NCBI RefSeq assembly: GCF_900220995.1
Contig: NZ_OBQF01000001.1
Coordinates: forward strand, 186,001 to 250,000
Origin: Salinicoccus kekensis
GTDB lineage: Bacteria > Bacillota > Bacilli > Staphylococcales > Salinicoccaceae
Reading direction: 5' to 3'
Length of the DNA stretch: 64,000 bases
This document shows positions 1 through 9,650 of this stretch, piece by piece (positions within the stretch are counted from its first letter, which is position 1; the number at the start of each line of letters is the position of its first letter). The translations under genes and the position numbers were made by a program. Under the pieces are notes generated by a model, which made no database searches, was not told where the DNA came from, and worked only from the letters and a program-made list of their open reading frames with translations.

Positions 1-131
1 TGAGCGGAACCGTCTATGCTTTGAACGGTGATATACAGAAAGTCGGCAGCGACATCTTCCTCTGCACACCTAAAAGTGTCATCGTCGAAGGTGAAATCTC
101 ATCAGATAAAGAAAACCCAGATGAAACGTAA
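1..131 (+). CDS. sepF: SepF cell division protein, C-terminal end (partial)
   Basis: The window opens inside this gene; the reading frame starts at base 3 and ends with TAA at 129-131, giving the last 42 residues. The stretch [20 protein letters not shown] is typical of the end of the SepF domain. SepF anchors FtsZ to the membrane and bundles its filaments. The next gene is a yggT-family gene, as in the staphylococcal and bacillar division cluster. The start and the N-terminal membrane-binding helix lie outside the window. Confidence 0.9.
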   Translation, partial: SGTVYALNGDIQKVGSDIFLCTPKSVIVEGEISSDKENPDET

Positions 132-142
132 GGAGCATTATT

Positions 143-454
143 TTGGATAAATCATTAGTACTTGATATCATATATTTAATTTCCAACATCACTCTAATCT
201 TTCTCCAGCTGTTCAGGTGGGGACTGATCATCTATATACTGAGTTCATGGCTGCCGGCACTCAGGGAGTCATCATTCGGCCAGTTTTTGGGCAAGATCTA
301 TGAACCGATCATGGAGCCTTTCAGGAAGGTCATCCCGCCGCTCGGCGGCATGCTGGACCTGTCACCAATCCTTTTATTCGTGGTGCTGTGGCTGTTCCAG
401 ATCGGTCTGGTTGAAGTGTTCAACGCATTAATTTCATTTGTCGTCGCATTTTAA
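143..454 (+). CDS. YggT/YlmG family membrane protein
   Basis: A 103-residue hydrophobic protein with two clear membrane segments (about residues 8-33 and 75-100) joined by a loop containing GQFLGKIYEPIMEPFRKVIP, the hallmark of the YggT/YlmG family. The start is a TTG at 143, placed by the AAGGAG ribosome site at 130-135. It follows sepF by 11 bases and precedes ylmH, the usual division-cluster order. The family is linked to membrane organisation and division, but its exact role is not settled. Confidence 0.9.
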   Translation: MDKSLVLDIIYLISNITLIFLQLFRWGLIIYILSSWLPALRESSFGQFLGKIYEPIMEPFRKVIPPLGGMLDLSPILLFVVLWLFQIGLVEVFNALISFVVAF

Positions 455-512
455 TGTACAATCACGGTGATATCCTTTATCCCCGTGATTTTCAAGTTAA
501 GGAGCATTCATT

Positions 513-1298
513 GTGAAAGAGATATTCCAACATTTCAGGCCGGAAGAAAAAGAGAAGATCATAAAGTTCAACAGCCGCTTTGAGACGGCTGAGCAGGATT
601 ATTATCCGGTGCTGCTCGATTTCCTGGATCCACGCGAACAGAGCATAGTGGAGAGCATCTCGGGGCATTATCCCGGCATCAGGATTGAATTTTACGGCGG
701 GGGTGCCTCCCATGGCCGCGAACGCATGCGTGCCATGCTTGTGCCGGAGATGATTGAAGTGGCGCCTGACGATTTTGAAGTGATGGTCCTCGAGCTTGAA
801 TATCCGGAGAAATTCGTGGATTACAGCCACCGGAATATACTCGGGGCGATCATGAATGTCGGGCTTGACCGAAATCTGATCGGTGACATCGTCATCGGGG
901 AGCGGATCCAATTTGCCATCGCCCGGCCGTATTTCCAGATATTCGAAACGGAGCTCACCACGATCAAGAATGCGCCGGTCACCCTGCGTGAGGTGCCGCA
1001 TGAATCGTTCATGGACATCATCGATGACGGTGCGGCTGAGACCATACTGATCTCAAGCTTCAGGCTCGACACCGTGACCGCCGAGATACTGAAAGAGGGC
1101 AGGGCCAAGGCGAAGAACAGGATTGAAAAGATGAAGGTCAAGGTCAACCACACGGTGGTGACGAACCCCGCGATGGTGCTTGAAGCAGGCGATGTCGTAT
1201 CAGTGCGGCATTTCGGCCGCTTCAAAGTGACGGAACTGCTGCATGAGACGAAGAAGGGCAAGTTCAGGGTGAAGGCGAAAGTATACAAAAGTGATTAA
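513..1298 (+). CDS. ylmH: S4-domain RNA-binding protein YlmH
   Basis: A 261-residue cytoplasmic protein whose C-terminal part (about residues 182-245, from SFRLDTVTAEILKEGR onward) is an S4 RNA-binding domain. The N-terminal part matches YlmH of the division cluster. YlmH homologues bind ribosomes and 50S-peptidyl-tRNA complexes and are implicated in rescue of stalled ribosomes. The start is GTG at 513, following TAAGGAG at 498-504. It lies between yggT and divIVA. rqcH, another ribosome quality-control factor, is in this window at 22021-23715. Confidence 0.9.
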   Translation: MKEIFQHFRPEEKEKIIKFNSRFETAEQDYYPVLLDFLDPREQSIVESISGHYPGIRIEFYGGGASHGRERMRAMLVPEMIEVAPDDFEVMVLELEYPEKFVDYSHRNILGAIMNVGLDRNLIGDIVIGERIQFAIARPYFQIFETELTTIKNAPVTLREVPHESFMDIIDDGAAETILISSFRLDTVTAEILKEGRAKAKNRIEKMKVKVNHTVVTNPAMVLEAGDVVSVRHFGRFKVTELLHETKKGKFRVKAKVYKSD

Positions 1299-1311
1299 GA
1301 GGTGAAGGACT

Positions 1312-1830
1312 ATGGAAGCGAGCGAAAGAACGGGTAAAAAGTTTTCCACGGTGTACCGGGGGCTGGATGAAAAAGAAGTGAGGGACCACCTCCGGAAAAT
1401 CCAGGCCGAAATCGACGAGCGGGATAAGCGGATCGCACAGCTTGAGGAAATGCTGGATGAGCGTGAAGAGAACATCTCAAGCTTCAGATCCGTCGAAACG
1501 AGCATCAATGAAGCGATACTGACGGCCCAGAGGGCGGGCGATGACATGAAGGAGGCCGCAAGGGAGCGTGCCAATGAAATCATCGCGGCAGCAGAGTCCG
1601 AAAGGGCGAGGATCATGGATGAGGCGATGAGCAGGGCACGCCATATCGGCAGCCAGACGGAGGATATGAAACGCCAGTCGAAAGTGTTCAGGGCACGCTT
1701 CAAGATGCTTGTCCAGGCGCAGCTCGACCTGCTTGAGTCGGATGACTGGGATTATCTACTGGATTACGACCTCGACAATGAGGACCGTGCACGTGACATA
1801 GTCGGGGACGAGGGAAATAATGACGGGTAA
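1312..1830 (+). CDS. divIVA: DivIVA family cell-pole/division coiled-coil protein
   Basis: A 172-residue protein with the DivIVA N-terminal region (KKFSTVYRGLDEKEVRDHL, about residues 9-27) followed by a long heptad-type coiled coil rich in Glu, Arg and Ala to about residue 140, and an acidic tail. DivIVA senses negative membrane curvature and organises septum and pole proteins. The ribosome site AGAGGTGAAGG lies just upstream. The N-terminus MEASERTGK lacks the hydrophobic TPxDI-type stretch seen in Bacillus and Staphylococcus DivIVA, and the protein is shorter than the roughly 205-residue S. aureus protein. Confidence 0.88.
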   Translation: MEASERTGKKFSTVYRGLDEKEVRDHLRKIQAEIDERDKRIAQLEEMLDEREENISSFRSVETSINEAILTAQRAGDDMKEAARERANEIIAAAESERARIMDEAMSRARHIGSQTEDMKRQSKVFRARFKMLVQAQLDLLESDDWDYLLDYDLDNEDRARDIVGDEGNNDG

Positions 1831-1833
1831 ATA

Positions 1834-1862
1834 TTGACGAATCGTCATTATTTTAGCATAAT
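1834..1862 (+). promoter_or_regulatory. Probable sigma-A promoter for the ileS leader
   Basis: TTGACG at 1834-1839 and CATAAT at 1857-1862 are separated by 17 bases. This places transcription start near 1869, just before the T-box leader. It suggests ileS is transcribed separately from divIVA. Confidence 0.65.
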
Positions 1863-1869
1863 GTATATA

Positions 1870-2060
1870 TTGTTAGACACGCAGGATGCGGGAGGCTTTT
1901 AAAGCGACCGGGGGATGGTGAGAGCTCCGGATGCACGGCATTTTGACATCACTAATGATTCACTATGAATATTATCGATCGAGATGACTCTGACTACGGG
2001 TCAATAAGGGTGGTACCGCGGAAAATTTCGCCCCTGTTGATTCAGTTGGAGTTTTTTTAT
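1870..2060 (+). promoter_or_regulatory. T-box leader (tRNA-Ile-sensing attenuator) of ileS
   Basis: The conserved T-box core AAGGGTGGTACCGCGG is at 2007-2022. A long terminator stem can form between 1987-2010 (ACTCTGACT ... GGGTCAATAAGGG) and 2031-2052 (CCCCTGTTGATTC ... AGTTGGAGT), followed directly by seven T at 2052-2058, with the T-box in its loop. This is the classic exclusive terminator/antiterminator design: uncharged tRNA-Ile would pair with the T-box and allow read-through into ileS. An ATC at 1948-1950 in the Stem I region is a plausible isoleucine specifier, but I could not fold Stem I fully. Confidence 0.9.
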
Positions 2061-2094
2061 TTAGGAAAGACATTTGAATATGGGAGAGTGGAAA

Positions 2095-4833
2095 ATGGAT
2101 TACAAAGATACATTGCTGATGCCGAAGACCAAGTTTAAGATGCGCGGCGGCCTGATCAATAAAGAACCCAAGATGCAGGAAGACTGGCGCGAAATGAATC
2201 TGTATGAAAAGAAACTTAAGATGAACGAGGGCAACACGCCTTACATACTTCATGACGGCCCGCCCTACGCCAACGGCGCGCTCCATATGGGGCATGCACT
2301 CAATAAGATCATCAAGGACATCATCATCCGCAACAAGCAGATGCAGGGCTATTATTCACCGTACGTACCCGGCTGGGATACGCACGGCCTGCCGATCGAA
2401 CAGGCACTTGCCAACAAGGGCGTCGATAGGAAGAGCATGACGACCGAGGAGTTCAGGAACAAGTGCATCGAGTTCGCGAACAGCCAGATCGATGCGCAGC
2501 GTGAGGGATTCAAGCGCATGGGCATCGACGGTGAGTGGGACGACCCGTACCTCACCTACAAGCCGGAATTCGAAGCATCCCAGATCAGGGTGCTTAAGGA
2601 TATGGTGGAAAAAGGCCTGATCTATAAGGGCAAGAAGCCGATCCACTGGTCGCCTGCAAGTGAATCCTCACTTGCGGAAGCGGAACTTGAATATATGGAC
2701 AAACGTTCGCCTTCGATCTATGTTTCCTTCAAAGTGGCGGACGGGAAAGGTGTGCTGGAATCAGGCGTGAACCTCGTCATCTGGACGACGACACCATGGA
2801 CGATTCCATCCAACATGGCGATCGCGGTCCATCCCGAACTGAATTATGTGCAGTTCAGCTATGAAGGTGCCGAGTATGTCGTGGTCGAGGATCTGCTGGA
2901 TCATCTGTGCGAGGAGGCGGGCTTCGATAAGGAGAAGGTCACGCGCACGAAGGAATTCAAAGGTGCAGAACTCGAATATGCCGAAGCGCAGCACCCGTTG
3001 TATGACCGTACGAGCCTTGTCGTACTCGGTGACTACGTCACGACGGATGCCGGTACGGGGCTTGTGCATACGGCGCCGGGCCATGGTGACGATGACTTCA
3101 TCGTCGGCCAGAAGTACGGCCTGCAGGTGATGAGCCCGCTGGATGACAAAGGCGTCTTCACCGATGAAGCGGGCAAATATTCAGGACTCTTCTATGATGA
3201 TGCAAATAAAGTCATCACCGAGGACCTGGACGCAGCCGGCGCATTATTGAAATTGAACTTCTATACGCATTCGTTCCCGCATGACTGGCGCACGAAGACA
3301 CCGGTGATATTCCGTGCGACACCGCAGTGGTTCGCATCGATCAACGGTGTGCGCAATGATATACTGCAGGCGGTCGAAGATACGAAGTTCCAGGTCGAAT
3401 GGAACAAAAAGCGCATGTACAACATGATCAAAAACCGCGGCGACTGGGTCATCTCCCGCCAGCGTGTATGGGGCGTGCCGCTGCCGTTCTTCTATGCGGA
3501 AAACGGCGAGGAGATCGTCGATGTCGATGTGATCGAGCATGTGGCGCAGCTGTTCGAGGCGCACGGCTCCAATGTATGGTTCGAGCGCGAGGCAGAGGAA
3601 CTGCTGCCTGAAGGCTATACGCATCCGGGCTCGCCGAACGGCAAGTTCACAAAAGAGACCGACATCATGGATGTATGGTTCGACTCCGGTTCGACGCACA
3701 GAGGTGTGCTCGACTACCGCGACTACCTGACTTATCCGGCGGACCTCTACTTTGAAGGTTCCGACCAGTACCGCGGATGGTTCAACTCATCCATCATCAC
3801 GAGTGTCGCGACGAAAGGCCACTCGCCTTACAAGGAACTGCTGAGCCACGGCTTCGTCATGGACGGCCAGGGCAAGAAGATGTCGAAATCACTCGGCAAT
3901 GTCATCCTGCCTGAGAAGGTGATGAAGCAGATGGGTGCAGACATCATCCGACTGTGGGTCATGTCTTCTGACTTCGAGGAGGATGTAAGGATTTCAGACG
4001 ATATCCTGAAGCAGGTTTCCGAAGTCTACCGCAAGATCCGCAACACGTTCCGCTTCATGCTTGGCAACGTGGATGACTTCAATCCGGAGACGGATGCTGT
4101 GGATTATGATGATTTATTTGAAATCGACCAGTTCATGCATCAGCGGTTCAACGAGATGATCAACCTGATCCGGGATGCATACGAGCGTTATGATTATGTG
4201 ACGGTGTACCAGTCGCTGCAGAACTTCATCAACGTCGACCTGTCCAACTTCTATCTGGACTACGGCAAGGACATCCTCTATATAGAACAAATGGATGCGC
4301 CGATCCGCCGCAGCATGCAGACGGTGCTCTACAAGATCCTGACCGATCTCAATAAACTGCTCGCCCCGGTGCTCGTCCATACGGCGGAGGAGATCTATCA
4401 GCACACGCCGCATACGGAAAAAGAGAGCGTGCATCTTGAATATCTGCCTGAGAAGGCGGAAGTGGATACTGCACTCGTCGAGAAATGGCAGTACTTCCTG
4501 AAAGTGCGCGATGATGTATACCGTGCACTTGAAGTGGCACGGAATGAAAAAGTGATCGGCAAATCCCTCGAGGCGAAAGTTTATGTGACCGAGCCGAAGG
4601 AGATTAAATTCGAGAACCTGCACGGCAATCTGGAGCAGCTCTTCATCGTCTCCCAGGTCGAAGTCGCAGACAGCCTTGAGGACGGTACGGAATATGAGAC
4701 GGTCACCGTCAAGGTGGAGCACGCGGAAGGCGAACGCTGTGAGCGCTGCTGGAACTATTCCACTGCAGAAAGCATCACAAGCGGCGAAGATGACATCTGT
4801 CCAAGGTGCCGCAGTGTCGTCGATGCACAGTAG
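2095..4833 (+). CDS. ileS: Isoleucyl-tRNA synthetase
   Basis: A class I aminoacyl-tRNA synthetase of about 912 residues that charges tRNA-Ile. The HIGH-type motif (HMGH, about residues 64-67) and the KMSKS motif (about 595-599, [10 protein letters not shown]) are present, with the CP1 editing domain between them. The C-terminus has a zinc knuckle (ERCERCW about 880, CPRC about 901), as in bacterial IleRS. The start was placed at ATG 2095 ([12 protein letters not shown]) because staphylococcal IleRS begins this way and GGGAGAG precedes it; an in-frame TTG at 2074 is less likely. Expression is controlled by the T-box upstream. Confidence 0.97.
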   Translation: MDYKDTLLMPKTKFKMRGGLINKEPKMQEDWREMNLYEKKLKMNEGNTPYILHDGPPYANGALHMGHALNKIIKDIIIRNKQMQGYYSPYVPGWDTHGLPIEQALANKGVDRKSMTTEEFRNKCIEFANSQIDAQREGFKRMGIDGEWDDPYLTYKPEFEASQIRVLKDMVEKGLIYKGKKPIHWSPASESSLAEAELEYMDKRSPSIYVSFKVADGKGVLESGVNLVIWTTTPWTIPSNMAIAVHPELNYVQFSYEGAEYVVVEDLLDHLCEEAGFDKEKVTRTKEFKGAELEYAEAQHPLYDRTSLVVLGDYVTTDAGTGLVHTAPGHGDDDFIVGQKYGLQVMSPLDDKGVFTDEAGKYSGLFYDDANKVITEDLDAAGALLKLNFYTHSFPHDWRTKTPVIFRATPQWFASINGVRNDILQAVEDTKFQVEWNKKRMYNMIKNRGDWVISRQRVWGVPLPFFYAENGEEIVDVDVIEHVAQLFEAHGSNVWFEREAEELLPEGYTHPGSPNGKFTKETDIMDVWFDSGSTHRGVLDYRDYLTYPADLYFEGSDQYRGWFNSSIITSVATKGHSPYKELLSHGFVMDGQGKKMSKSLGNVILPEKVMKQMGADIIRLWVMSSDFEEDVRISDDILKQVSEVYRKIRNTFRFMLGNVDDFNPETDAVDYDDLFEIDQFMHQRFNEMINLIRDAYERYDYVTVYQSLQNFINVDLSNFYLDYGKDILYIEQMDAPIRRSMQTVLYKILTDLNKLLAPVLVHTAEEIYQHTPHTEKESVHLEYLPEKAEVDTALVEKWQYFLKVRDDVYRALEVARNEKVIGKSLEAKVYVTEPKEIKFENLHGNLEQLFIVSQVEVADSLEDGTEYETVTVKVEHAEGERCERCWNYSTAESITSGEDDICPRCRSVVDAQ

Positions 4834-4842
4834 GGGGATATG

Positions 4843-5340
4843 ATGAAAAAATACAGACTCATGCCGATGGGACTGCTCGCAGGCGCCATGATCGGCCTGG
4901 ACCAGCTGACGAAAAACCTTGTGGTGAGGAATATGGAAATAGGGGAATCCATCCAGGTCATCGATGGATTCCTGCGCCTGACATCGCACCGCAACTCAGG
5001 TGCCGCCTGGGGCATGTTCCAGGGCCAGATGCTGTTTTTCTACGTCGTTACCGTCGCCGTCGTGGCGATGCTGATCTACATCTATAAAAAAGAGGCAAAG
5101 AATAACCTGCTCATGCAGCTCGCACTGACGATGCTGCTTGCAGGTGCGATAGGGAACTTCATCGACAGGGTGCTGTTCCAGGAGGTCGTGGACTTCATCG
5201 ATGTCCTGATCTTCGGATACGACTTCCCAATCTTCAACGTGGCCGACAGTGCACTGACGGTCGGCGTCATACTGATGCTGATCGAGTTTTTCTTCATGGG
5301 ACGGAGTGATGACAATGAACAGAATAACAGCCGGGCATAA
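4843..5340 (+). CDS. lspA: Lipoprotein signal peptidase (signal peptidase II)
   Basis: A 165-residue membrane protein with four predicted transmembrane helices. The two catalytic aspartates are visible in the family motifs GAIGNFIDRV and FNVADSALTVG. The enzyme cleaves the signal peptide of diacylglyceryl-prolipoproteins. TAGGGGG just upstream serves as ribosome site; the ATG at 4840 is an equally possible start. It lies between ileS and rluD, as in staphylococci, and its end overlaps the next gene by about 26 bases, suggesting translational coupling. Confidence 0.96.
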   Translation: MKKYRLMPMGLLAGAMIGLDQLTKNLVVRNMEIGESIQVIDGFLRLTSHRNSGAAWGMFQGQMLFFYVVTVAVVAMLIYIYKKEAKNNLLMQLALTMLLAGAIGNFIDRVLFQEVVDFIDVLIFGYDFPIFNVADSALTVGVILMLIEFFFMGRSDDNEQNNSRA

Positions 5341-6223
5341 TGATGCAGGTGAACGCCTCGACCGTTACTTGAGCACGGTGGTGCCGGACTCCTCAAGGAG
5401 CGATATGCAGGGCCGCATCAAGGCAGGGATCGTCAAAGTGAACGGTGAAACCGTCAAGCCCAATTATAAAGTGAAAGAAGGCGATGAGATCATCGTCGAA
5501 GAACGCGAACTCGTCGATTCCGACATCGTGCCGGAGGACCTTGACCTCGATATCATCTATGAAGATTCGGATGTTGCCGTCGTCTACAAGCCGAAAGGCA
5601 TGGTGGTCCATCCATCGGCCGGGCACACCGGCGGCACGCTCGTGAACGGACTGATGCATCAGCTGGATGAACTGTCCGGCATCAACGGTGAACTGCGTCC
5701 GGGCATCGTGCACCGGATCGACAAGGATACGAGCGGACTTTTGATGGTGGCGAAGAATGATGTCGTCCACCGCAATCTCGTCGAGCAGCTCGTCGACAAG
5801 AGCGTCACAAGGAAATATACGGCACTCGTCCACGGTGTGATCCCGCATGGCAAGGGCACCGTGGAGGCGCCGATCGGCAGAAATCCGCGCGAGCGCCAGG
5901 AGATGGCCGTCGTCGATGACGGGAGGGAAGCGGTGACGCACTTCAATGTGCTGGAACGCTTCAAGGATTATACACTCGTCGAGTGCATACTTGAAACAGG
6001 ACGGACGCACCAGATCCGTGTCCATATGCAGTACATCGGCTATCCGATCGCAGGCGACCCGAAGTACGGGCCGCGGAAAACGATGGATGTGGGAGGGCAG
6101 CTGCTCCATGCCGGAGTTGTGGGATTCACGCATCCCGTGAGCGGCGAGCGGCTGGAATTCTCAGCCGGTCTGCCGGACGACTTTGAAGCTGTTCTGGAAG
6201 AAATGAGACGTGTGGAGAAATAG
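5315..6223 (+). CDS. rluD: RluD-family 23S rRNA pseudouridine synthase
   Basis: A protein of about 302 residues with an N-terminal S4 domain (about residues 10-70) and an RluA/RluD catalytic domain. The catalytic motif HRIDKDTSGLLMVAKN holds the active-site Asp. It makes pseudouridine in 23S rRNA; in staphylococci the gene next to lspA is annotated rluD, but the exact target base cannot be read from sequence. The start at ATG 5315 is preferred because CGGAG lies 8 bases upstream; GTG 5306 and ATG 5309 are alternatives. A strong terminator follows. Confidence 0.93.
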   Translation: MNRITAGHNDAGERLDRYLSTVVPDSSRSDMQGRIKAGIVKVNGETVKPNYKVKEGDEIIVEERELVDSDIVPEDLDLDIIYEDSDVAVVYKPKGMVVHPSAGHTGGTLVNGLMHQLDELSGINGELRPGIVHRIDKDTSGLLMVAKNDVVHRNLVEQLVDKSVTRKYTALVHGVIPHGKGTVEAPIGRNPRERQEMAVVDDGREAVTHFNVLERFKDYTLVECILETGRTHQIRVHMQYIGYPIAGDPKYGPRKTMDVGGQLLHAGVVGFTHPVSGERLEFSAGLPDDFEAVLEEMRRVEK

Positions 6224-6235
6224 AGAGTGGAGAGA

Positions 6236-6268
6236 ACGCAAAATCCTTTTCGGATTTTGCGTTTTTTT
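6236..6268 (+). terminator. Rho-independent terminator after rluD
   Basis: A perfect 11-bp stem ACGCAAAATCC / GGATTTTGCGT with a 5-base loop is followed by a run of T (6262-6268). It ends the ileS-lspA-rluD unit. Confidence 0.92.
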
Positions 6269-6290
6269 ATTTTGGGGGAGGGGCGGGAGG

Positions 6291-6609
6291 AATCTGCTTA
6301 TTCGCAATGAATGTCAGGCCTGAATGAGCAGGTACGGGAGGAATCTGCTTATTTACAGTAAAAATCATCCCTGAGTGAGCAGGCGCAGGAAGAATCTGCT
6401 CATTCACAAGAAAAATCACACCTGAGTGAGCAGGCGCAGGAGGAATCTGCTTATTCACAGTAAATATCACGCCTGAATGAGCAGGCGCAGGAAGAATCTG
6501 CTCATTCACAAGAAAAATCATCCCTGAGTGAGCAGGCGCAGGAAGAATCTGCTTATTCGCAAGAAAAATCACACCTGAGTGAGCAGGCAGCGGAGTCGGT
6601 TCTTTATTC
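6291..6609. repeat. 51-bp tandem array of alternating inverted half-sites (array 1)
   Basis: A 51-bp unit repeats with exact register: AATCTGCT occurs at 6291, 6342, 6393, 6444, 6495 and 6546, with a degraded seventh copy near 6597. Each unit has a right arm CTGCTYATTC and a left arm GARTGAGCAG that are reverse complements. Left and right arms are separated alternately by 13 and 18 bases, so half-site centres lie 23 and 28 bp apart. One copy (6475-6484 with 6498-6507) is a perfect 10-bp inverted repeat. The array sits between the rluD terminator and the pyr promoter. Its function is unknown; it could form hairpins or bind a dimeric protein. Confidence 0.9.
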
Positions 6610-6679
6610 TCAGTAAAAGTCACGACTGAAAGATCAATAAAAATTCACCCACCCGAATAAAAATCCACCTCATTAATCC

Positions 6680-6708
6680 TTGACATTGCTTTTCAACAGG
6701 GCTATGCT
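6680..6708 (+). promoter_or_regulatory. Sigma-A promoter of the pyr operon
   Basis: TTGACA at 6680-6685 and TATGCT at 6703-6708 have a 17-base spacer. Transcription would start near 6715, ahead of the PyrR-binding leader. Confidence 0.75.
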
Positions 6709-6714
6709 TATAAA

Positions 6715-6900
6715 CAATACGAACGACAACCGAATATTATGAAAATGTCTTTAAAACCGGTCCCGTGAGGCCGGCAAGGCATGATATAAACGAGGACAAG
6801 TCTGTCTGCCGACGAGCACCTGCGGGTGCTTTGTCTGCGGCCGGTCTGTTTCAAGGGATACGTATATACTCATGCCGCCCGGCATGGGTATTTTTTTATG
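6715..6900 (+). promoter_or_regulatory. PyrR-dependent attenuator leader of the pyr operon
   Basis: The sequence GGTCCCGTGAGGCCGG (6759-6774) matches the core TCCNGNGAGGC of the PyrR RNA binding loop and is preceded by TTTAAAA, as in Bacillus. A terminator hairpin CATGCCG / CGGCATG (6871-6886) with seven T follows at 6891-6897. By analogy with Bacillus, UMP-bound PyrR would stabilise the anti-antiterminator so that the terminator forms. The alternative antiterminator pairing was not worked out in detail. Confidence 0.85.
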
Positions 6901-6921
6901 AAATTTATGGAGGTTAAAACA

Positions 6922-7452
6922 ATGAAAGAGCGTACGATTCTCGACGAGGCACAGATCAGCCGGTCGTTGACGCGCATGGCGCACGAGGTGCTGGAGAGGA
7001 ACAAGGGGACGGAGAACATCATCCTCCTTGGAATAAAGACCCGCGGCGAGTTCCTGGCAGACAGGCTGCAGGATAAGATCCGGCAGATCGAGGAGGTCGA
7101 TGTCCCGACGGGCACGATCGACATCAGCAACTACCGGGATGATAAACCGGGCCAGAGGGTGAATGATGAGGATATCGTCATCGACACGGACTTAAACGAT
7201 AAGCATGTCGTCCTTGTCGATGATGTCCTCTTCACCGGCCGCACCATCCGGGCGGCGATGGACGCGATATTGAACTCGGTGCGGCCTGCCAAAATATCCC
7301 TCGCCGTTCTGATCGATCGCGGGCACAGGGAGCTGCCGATCCGGGCAGATTACGTGGGCAAGAACATACCGACGGCAAAAGATGAAAGCATCAACGTCGC
7401 GCTGGAAGAAGTCGACGGGAATAATGCAGTGACTTTGACGGAACAGGAGTAA
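6922..7452 (+). CDS. pyrR: Bifunctional pyr operon regulator / uracil phosphoribosyltransferase PyrR
   Basis: A 176-residue type I phosphoribosyltransferase fold with the PRPP-binding loop [17 protein letters not shown] and a PyrR-type N-terminus ([20 protein letters not shown]). It binds pyr mRNA in response to UMP and has weak uracil phosphoribosyltransferase activity. The start at ATG 6922 follows GGAGGT at 6909-6914; longer in-frame versions run back into the attenuator and are not real. It is the first gene of the operon whose leader holds its own binding site. Confidence 0.97.
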   Translation: MKERTILDEAQISRSLTRMAHEVLERNKGTENIILLGIKTRGEFLADRLQDKIRQIEEVDVPTGTIDISNYRDDKPGQRVNDEDIVIDTDLNDKHVVLVDDVLFTGRTIRAAMDAILNSVRPAKISLAVLIDRGHRELPIRADYVGKNIPTAKDESINVALEEVDGNNAVTLTEQE

Positions 7453-7456
7453 AGAG

Positions 7457-8776
7457 ATGAGAGAAAAACAACCGACGGACCACCTTTATGAAAGAAGTTT
7501 TGAACCGAAGCTCGATGTGCATGAAAAGCCGAAGATGTCCCAATGGGCGCTCTTAAGTTCGCAGCATCTGTTCGCGATGTTCGGAGCGACGGTGCTCGTA
7601 CCGTTCCTGACCGGGCTGCCGGTGAGTGCAGCCCTCATCGCAAGCGGCATCGGGACGCTCCTCTACATATGGATCACAAAGGGCCAGATACCGGCATACC
7701 TCGGGTCAAGCTTTGCCTTCATCCTGCCGATCACGATCGCGCTCGGGGCGAACACTCTCGGCGAAGTCTTGACGGCGCTGTTCTTCAGCGGTGTGCTCTA
7801 CGTGGTCATCGGGGTGATCATAAGATTTTCGGGCACGGACTGGCTGATACGCATGCTGCCGCCGATCGTCGTCGGACCGGTCATCATGGTGATCGGCCTC
7901 GGGCTCGCGCCGGTTGCGGTTGATATGGCGATGTACACGGATTCTGGCAATCAGGAAGGCTACAGCCTCACCTATATCGCGATCGCCGTCATCACCCTCC
8001 TCATCACAGTGGCGGCCTCCGTATTCCTAAAAGGTGTGCTCGGCCTGATACCGATTCTGATCGGCATCGTCGGCGGATACATAACGGCAGTGCTTTTCGG
8101 TGTGGTGGACTTCACACAGATCAGGGAGACGGGCTGGTTCATCCTGCCGGATGTGCATATCCCGGGGCTCGCATATGAACCGTCGATCAACATCGGCCTC
8201 TTCATCGTCATGCTGCCGATCGTCTTCGTCACCGTATCCGAGCATATCGGACACCAGGTCGTCATCAACAAGATCGTCGGACGGGATTTCTTCAAAAAAC
8301 CGGGACTGCACCGGTCACTGATCGGTGACGGAGCTGCGACGATGTTCGCAAGCATCATCGGCGGACCGCCGACGACGACTTACGGGGAGAACATCGGCGT
8401 GCTCGCAATCACCCGGGTGTTCAGCATATGGGTCATCGGTGGTGCGGCCGTATTCGCTGTGATACTCGGCTTCGTCGGCAAGTTCACCGCACTGGTGCAG
8501 TCGATACCTTCACCGGTGATGGGCGGGGTCTCGATACTGCTCTTCGGGATCATCGCGGCAAGCGGCCTCAGGATCCTGATCGATGCACAGATCGACCTCG
8601 ACAATAAAAGGAACCTCGTCATCGCATCGGTCATACTGGTCGTCGGCATCGGCAAGGCCCATCTCGACTTCACGATCGGGGACATCCCATTCAACCTTGA
8701 AGGCATGGCCCTCGCAGCACTTGCAGGCATCATATTAAACGCGGTATTACCTAAGGAGGCGGCAGTCAATGAATAA
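7457..8776 (+). CDS. uraA: Uracil permease (NCS2 family)
   Basis: A 439-residue polytopic membrane protein of the nucleobase:cation symporter-2 family with roughly 12-14 hydrophobic segments. The family motifs [10 protein letters not shown] and [13 protein letters not shown] are present. It imports uracil across the cytoplasmic membrane. It begins 4 bases after pyrR and ends 8 bases inside pyrB, so it is clearly cotranscribed under the PyrR attenuator. In Bacillus the corresponding gene is called pyrP. Confidence 0.95.
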   Translation: MREKQPTDHLYERSFEPKLDVHEKPKMSQWALLSSQHLFAMFGATVLVPFLTGLPVSAALIASGIGTLLYIWITKGQIPAYLGSSFAFILPITIALGANTLGEVLTALFFSGVLYVVIGVIIRFSGTDWLIRMLPPIVVGPVIMVIGLGLAPVAVDMAMYTDSGNQEGYSLTYIAIAVITLLITVAASVFLKGVLGLIPILIGIVGGYITAVLFGVVDFTQIRETGWFILPDVHIPGLAYEPSINIGLFIVMLPIVFVTVSEHIGHQVVINKIVGRDFFKKPGLHRSLIGDGAATMFASIIGGPPTTTYGENIGVLAITRVFSIWVIGGAAVFAVILGFVGKFTALVQSIPSPVMGGVSILLFGIIAASGLRILIDAQIDLDNKRNLVIASVILVVGIGKAHLDFTIGDIPFNLEGMALAALAGIILNAVLPKEAAVNE

Positions 8777-9650
8777 TCTGTTGACGGTGGAGTCGTTGGA
8801 TGAAAATGAAATTCTTTCACTGATCGAACGGGCTTTGGCTTTCAAACAGGGGGAGGCTCCCCGGAAGTTCCAGGATAAGACCGTTGTGAACCTTTTCTTT
8901 GAAAACTCCACACGGACGAGGATGAGTTTTGAAATGGCGGAGTTCCGCCTTGGCATACATGCGATCCCCTTCGATGCGGATACAAGTTCCGTCCAGAAGG
9001 GTGAGAGCTTATACGATACATGTAAGACGCTTGAAGCGATCGGGGCGGACGTGCTCGTGATCCGGCACGGCGATACAAGGTATTTCGACACACTCACAGA
9101 TGTCAATGTGCCGATAGTGAACGGCGGGGACGGCAGCGGGTCGCACCCGACGCAGTGCCTTCTCGACCTGATGACGATATATGAAAACTTCGGGCGCTTC
9201 AAAGGATTGAGGATCGCGATTTCAGGCGACATCTCCCACTCGAGGGTCGCCCACAGCAACTACCAGGCACTGACCAAGCTCGGCGCGGAAGTTTATTTCT
9301 CAGGGCCGCGGGAGTGGCAGGATCCGGGCTTTGAAGATGCCTACATCGACTTCGATGAAGCGGTCGAGACGTGTGACGTGCTTATGCTGCTGCGCGTGCA
9401 GCATGAACGGCATTTCGTGCAGATGACATTCTCGAAGGAAGGCTACAATGCAGAATACGGCCTGAACCCCGGGCGGTACGCGAAGATGAAGGATGAGGCG
9501 ATCATCATGCATCCGGCACCGGTGAACAGGGATGTTGAAATCTCCTCGGAACTGGTCGAAGCGGAGAAGAGCCGGATATTCAGCCAGATGCAGAACGGTG
9601 TATACATGCGCATGAGCATATTGGAAAACATTTTAAAGGAGAAAAATTGA
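8769..9650 (+). CDS. pyrB: Aspartate carbamoyltransferase catalytic subunit
   Basis: A 293-residue enzyme condensing carbamoyl phosphate with aspartate to carbamoyl aspartate. The carbamoyl phosphate motif [16 protein letters not shown], the [11 protein letters not shown] motif and the [11 protein letters not shown] segment are all intact. No regulatory pyrI gene is nearby, as expected for Gram-positive bacteria. The gene overlaps the end of uraA; its ribosome site AAGGAGG lies within the permease gene. Confidence 0.97.
   Translation: MNNLLTVESLDENEILSLIERALAFKQGEAPRKFQDKTVVNLFFENSTRTRMSFEMAEFRLGIHAIPFDADTSSVQKGESLYDTCKTLEAIGADVLVIRHGDTRYFDTLTDVNVPIVNGGDGSGSHPTQCLLDLMTIYENFGRFKGLRIAISGDISHSRVAHSNYQALTKLGAEVYFSGPREWQDPGFEDAYIDFDEAVETCDVLMLLRVQHERHFVQMTFSKEGYNAEYGLNPGRYAKMKDEAIIMHPAPVNRDVEISSELVEAEKSRIFSQMQNGVYMRMSILENILKEKN

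Noticed and set aside
6267-6623. Open minus-strand frame of 118 residues with a 17-residue repeat (PAHSGVIF...NEQILPA) across array 1
   Set aside because: The frame stays open because 51 is a multiple of 3. The analogous array 2 has a 50-bp period and cannot code, while sharing the same half-site geometry. No ribosome site or known domain supports a protein.
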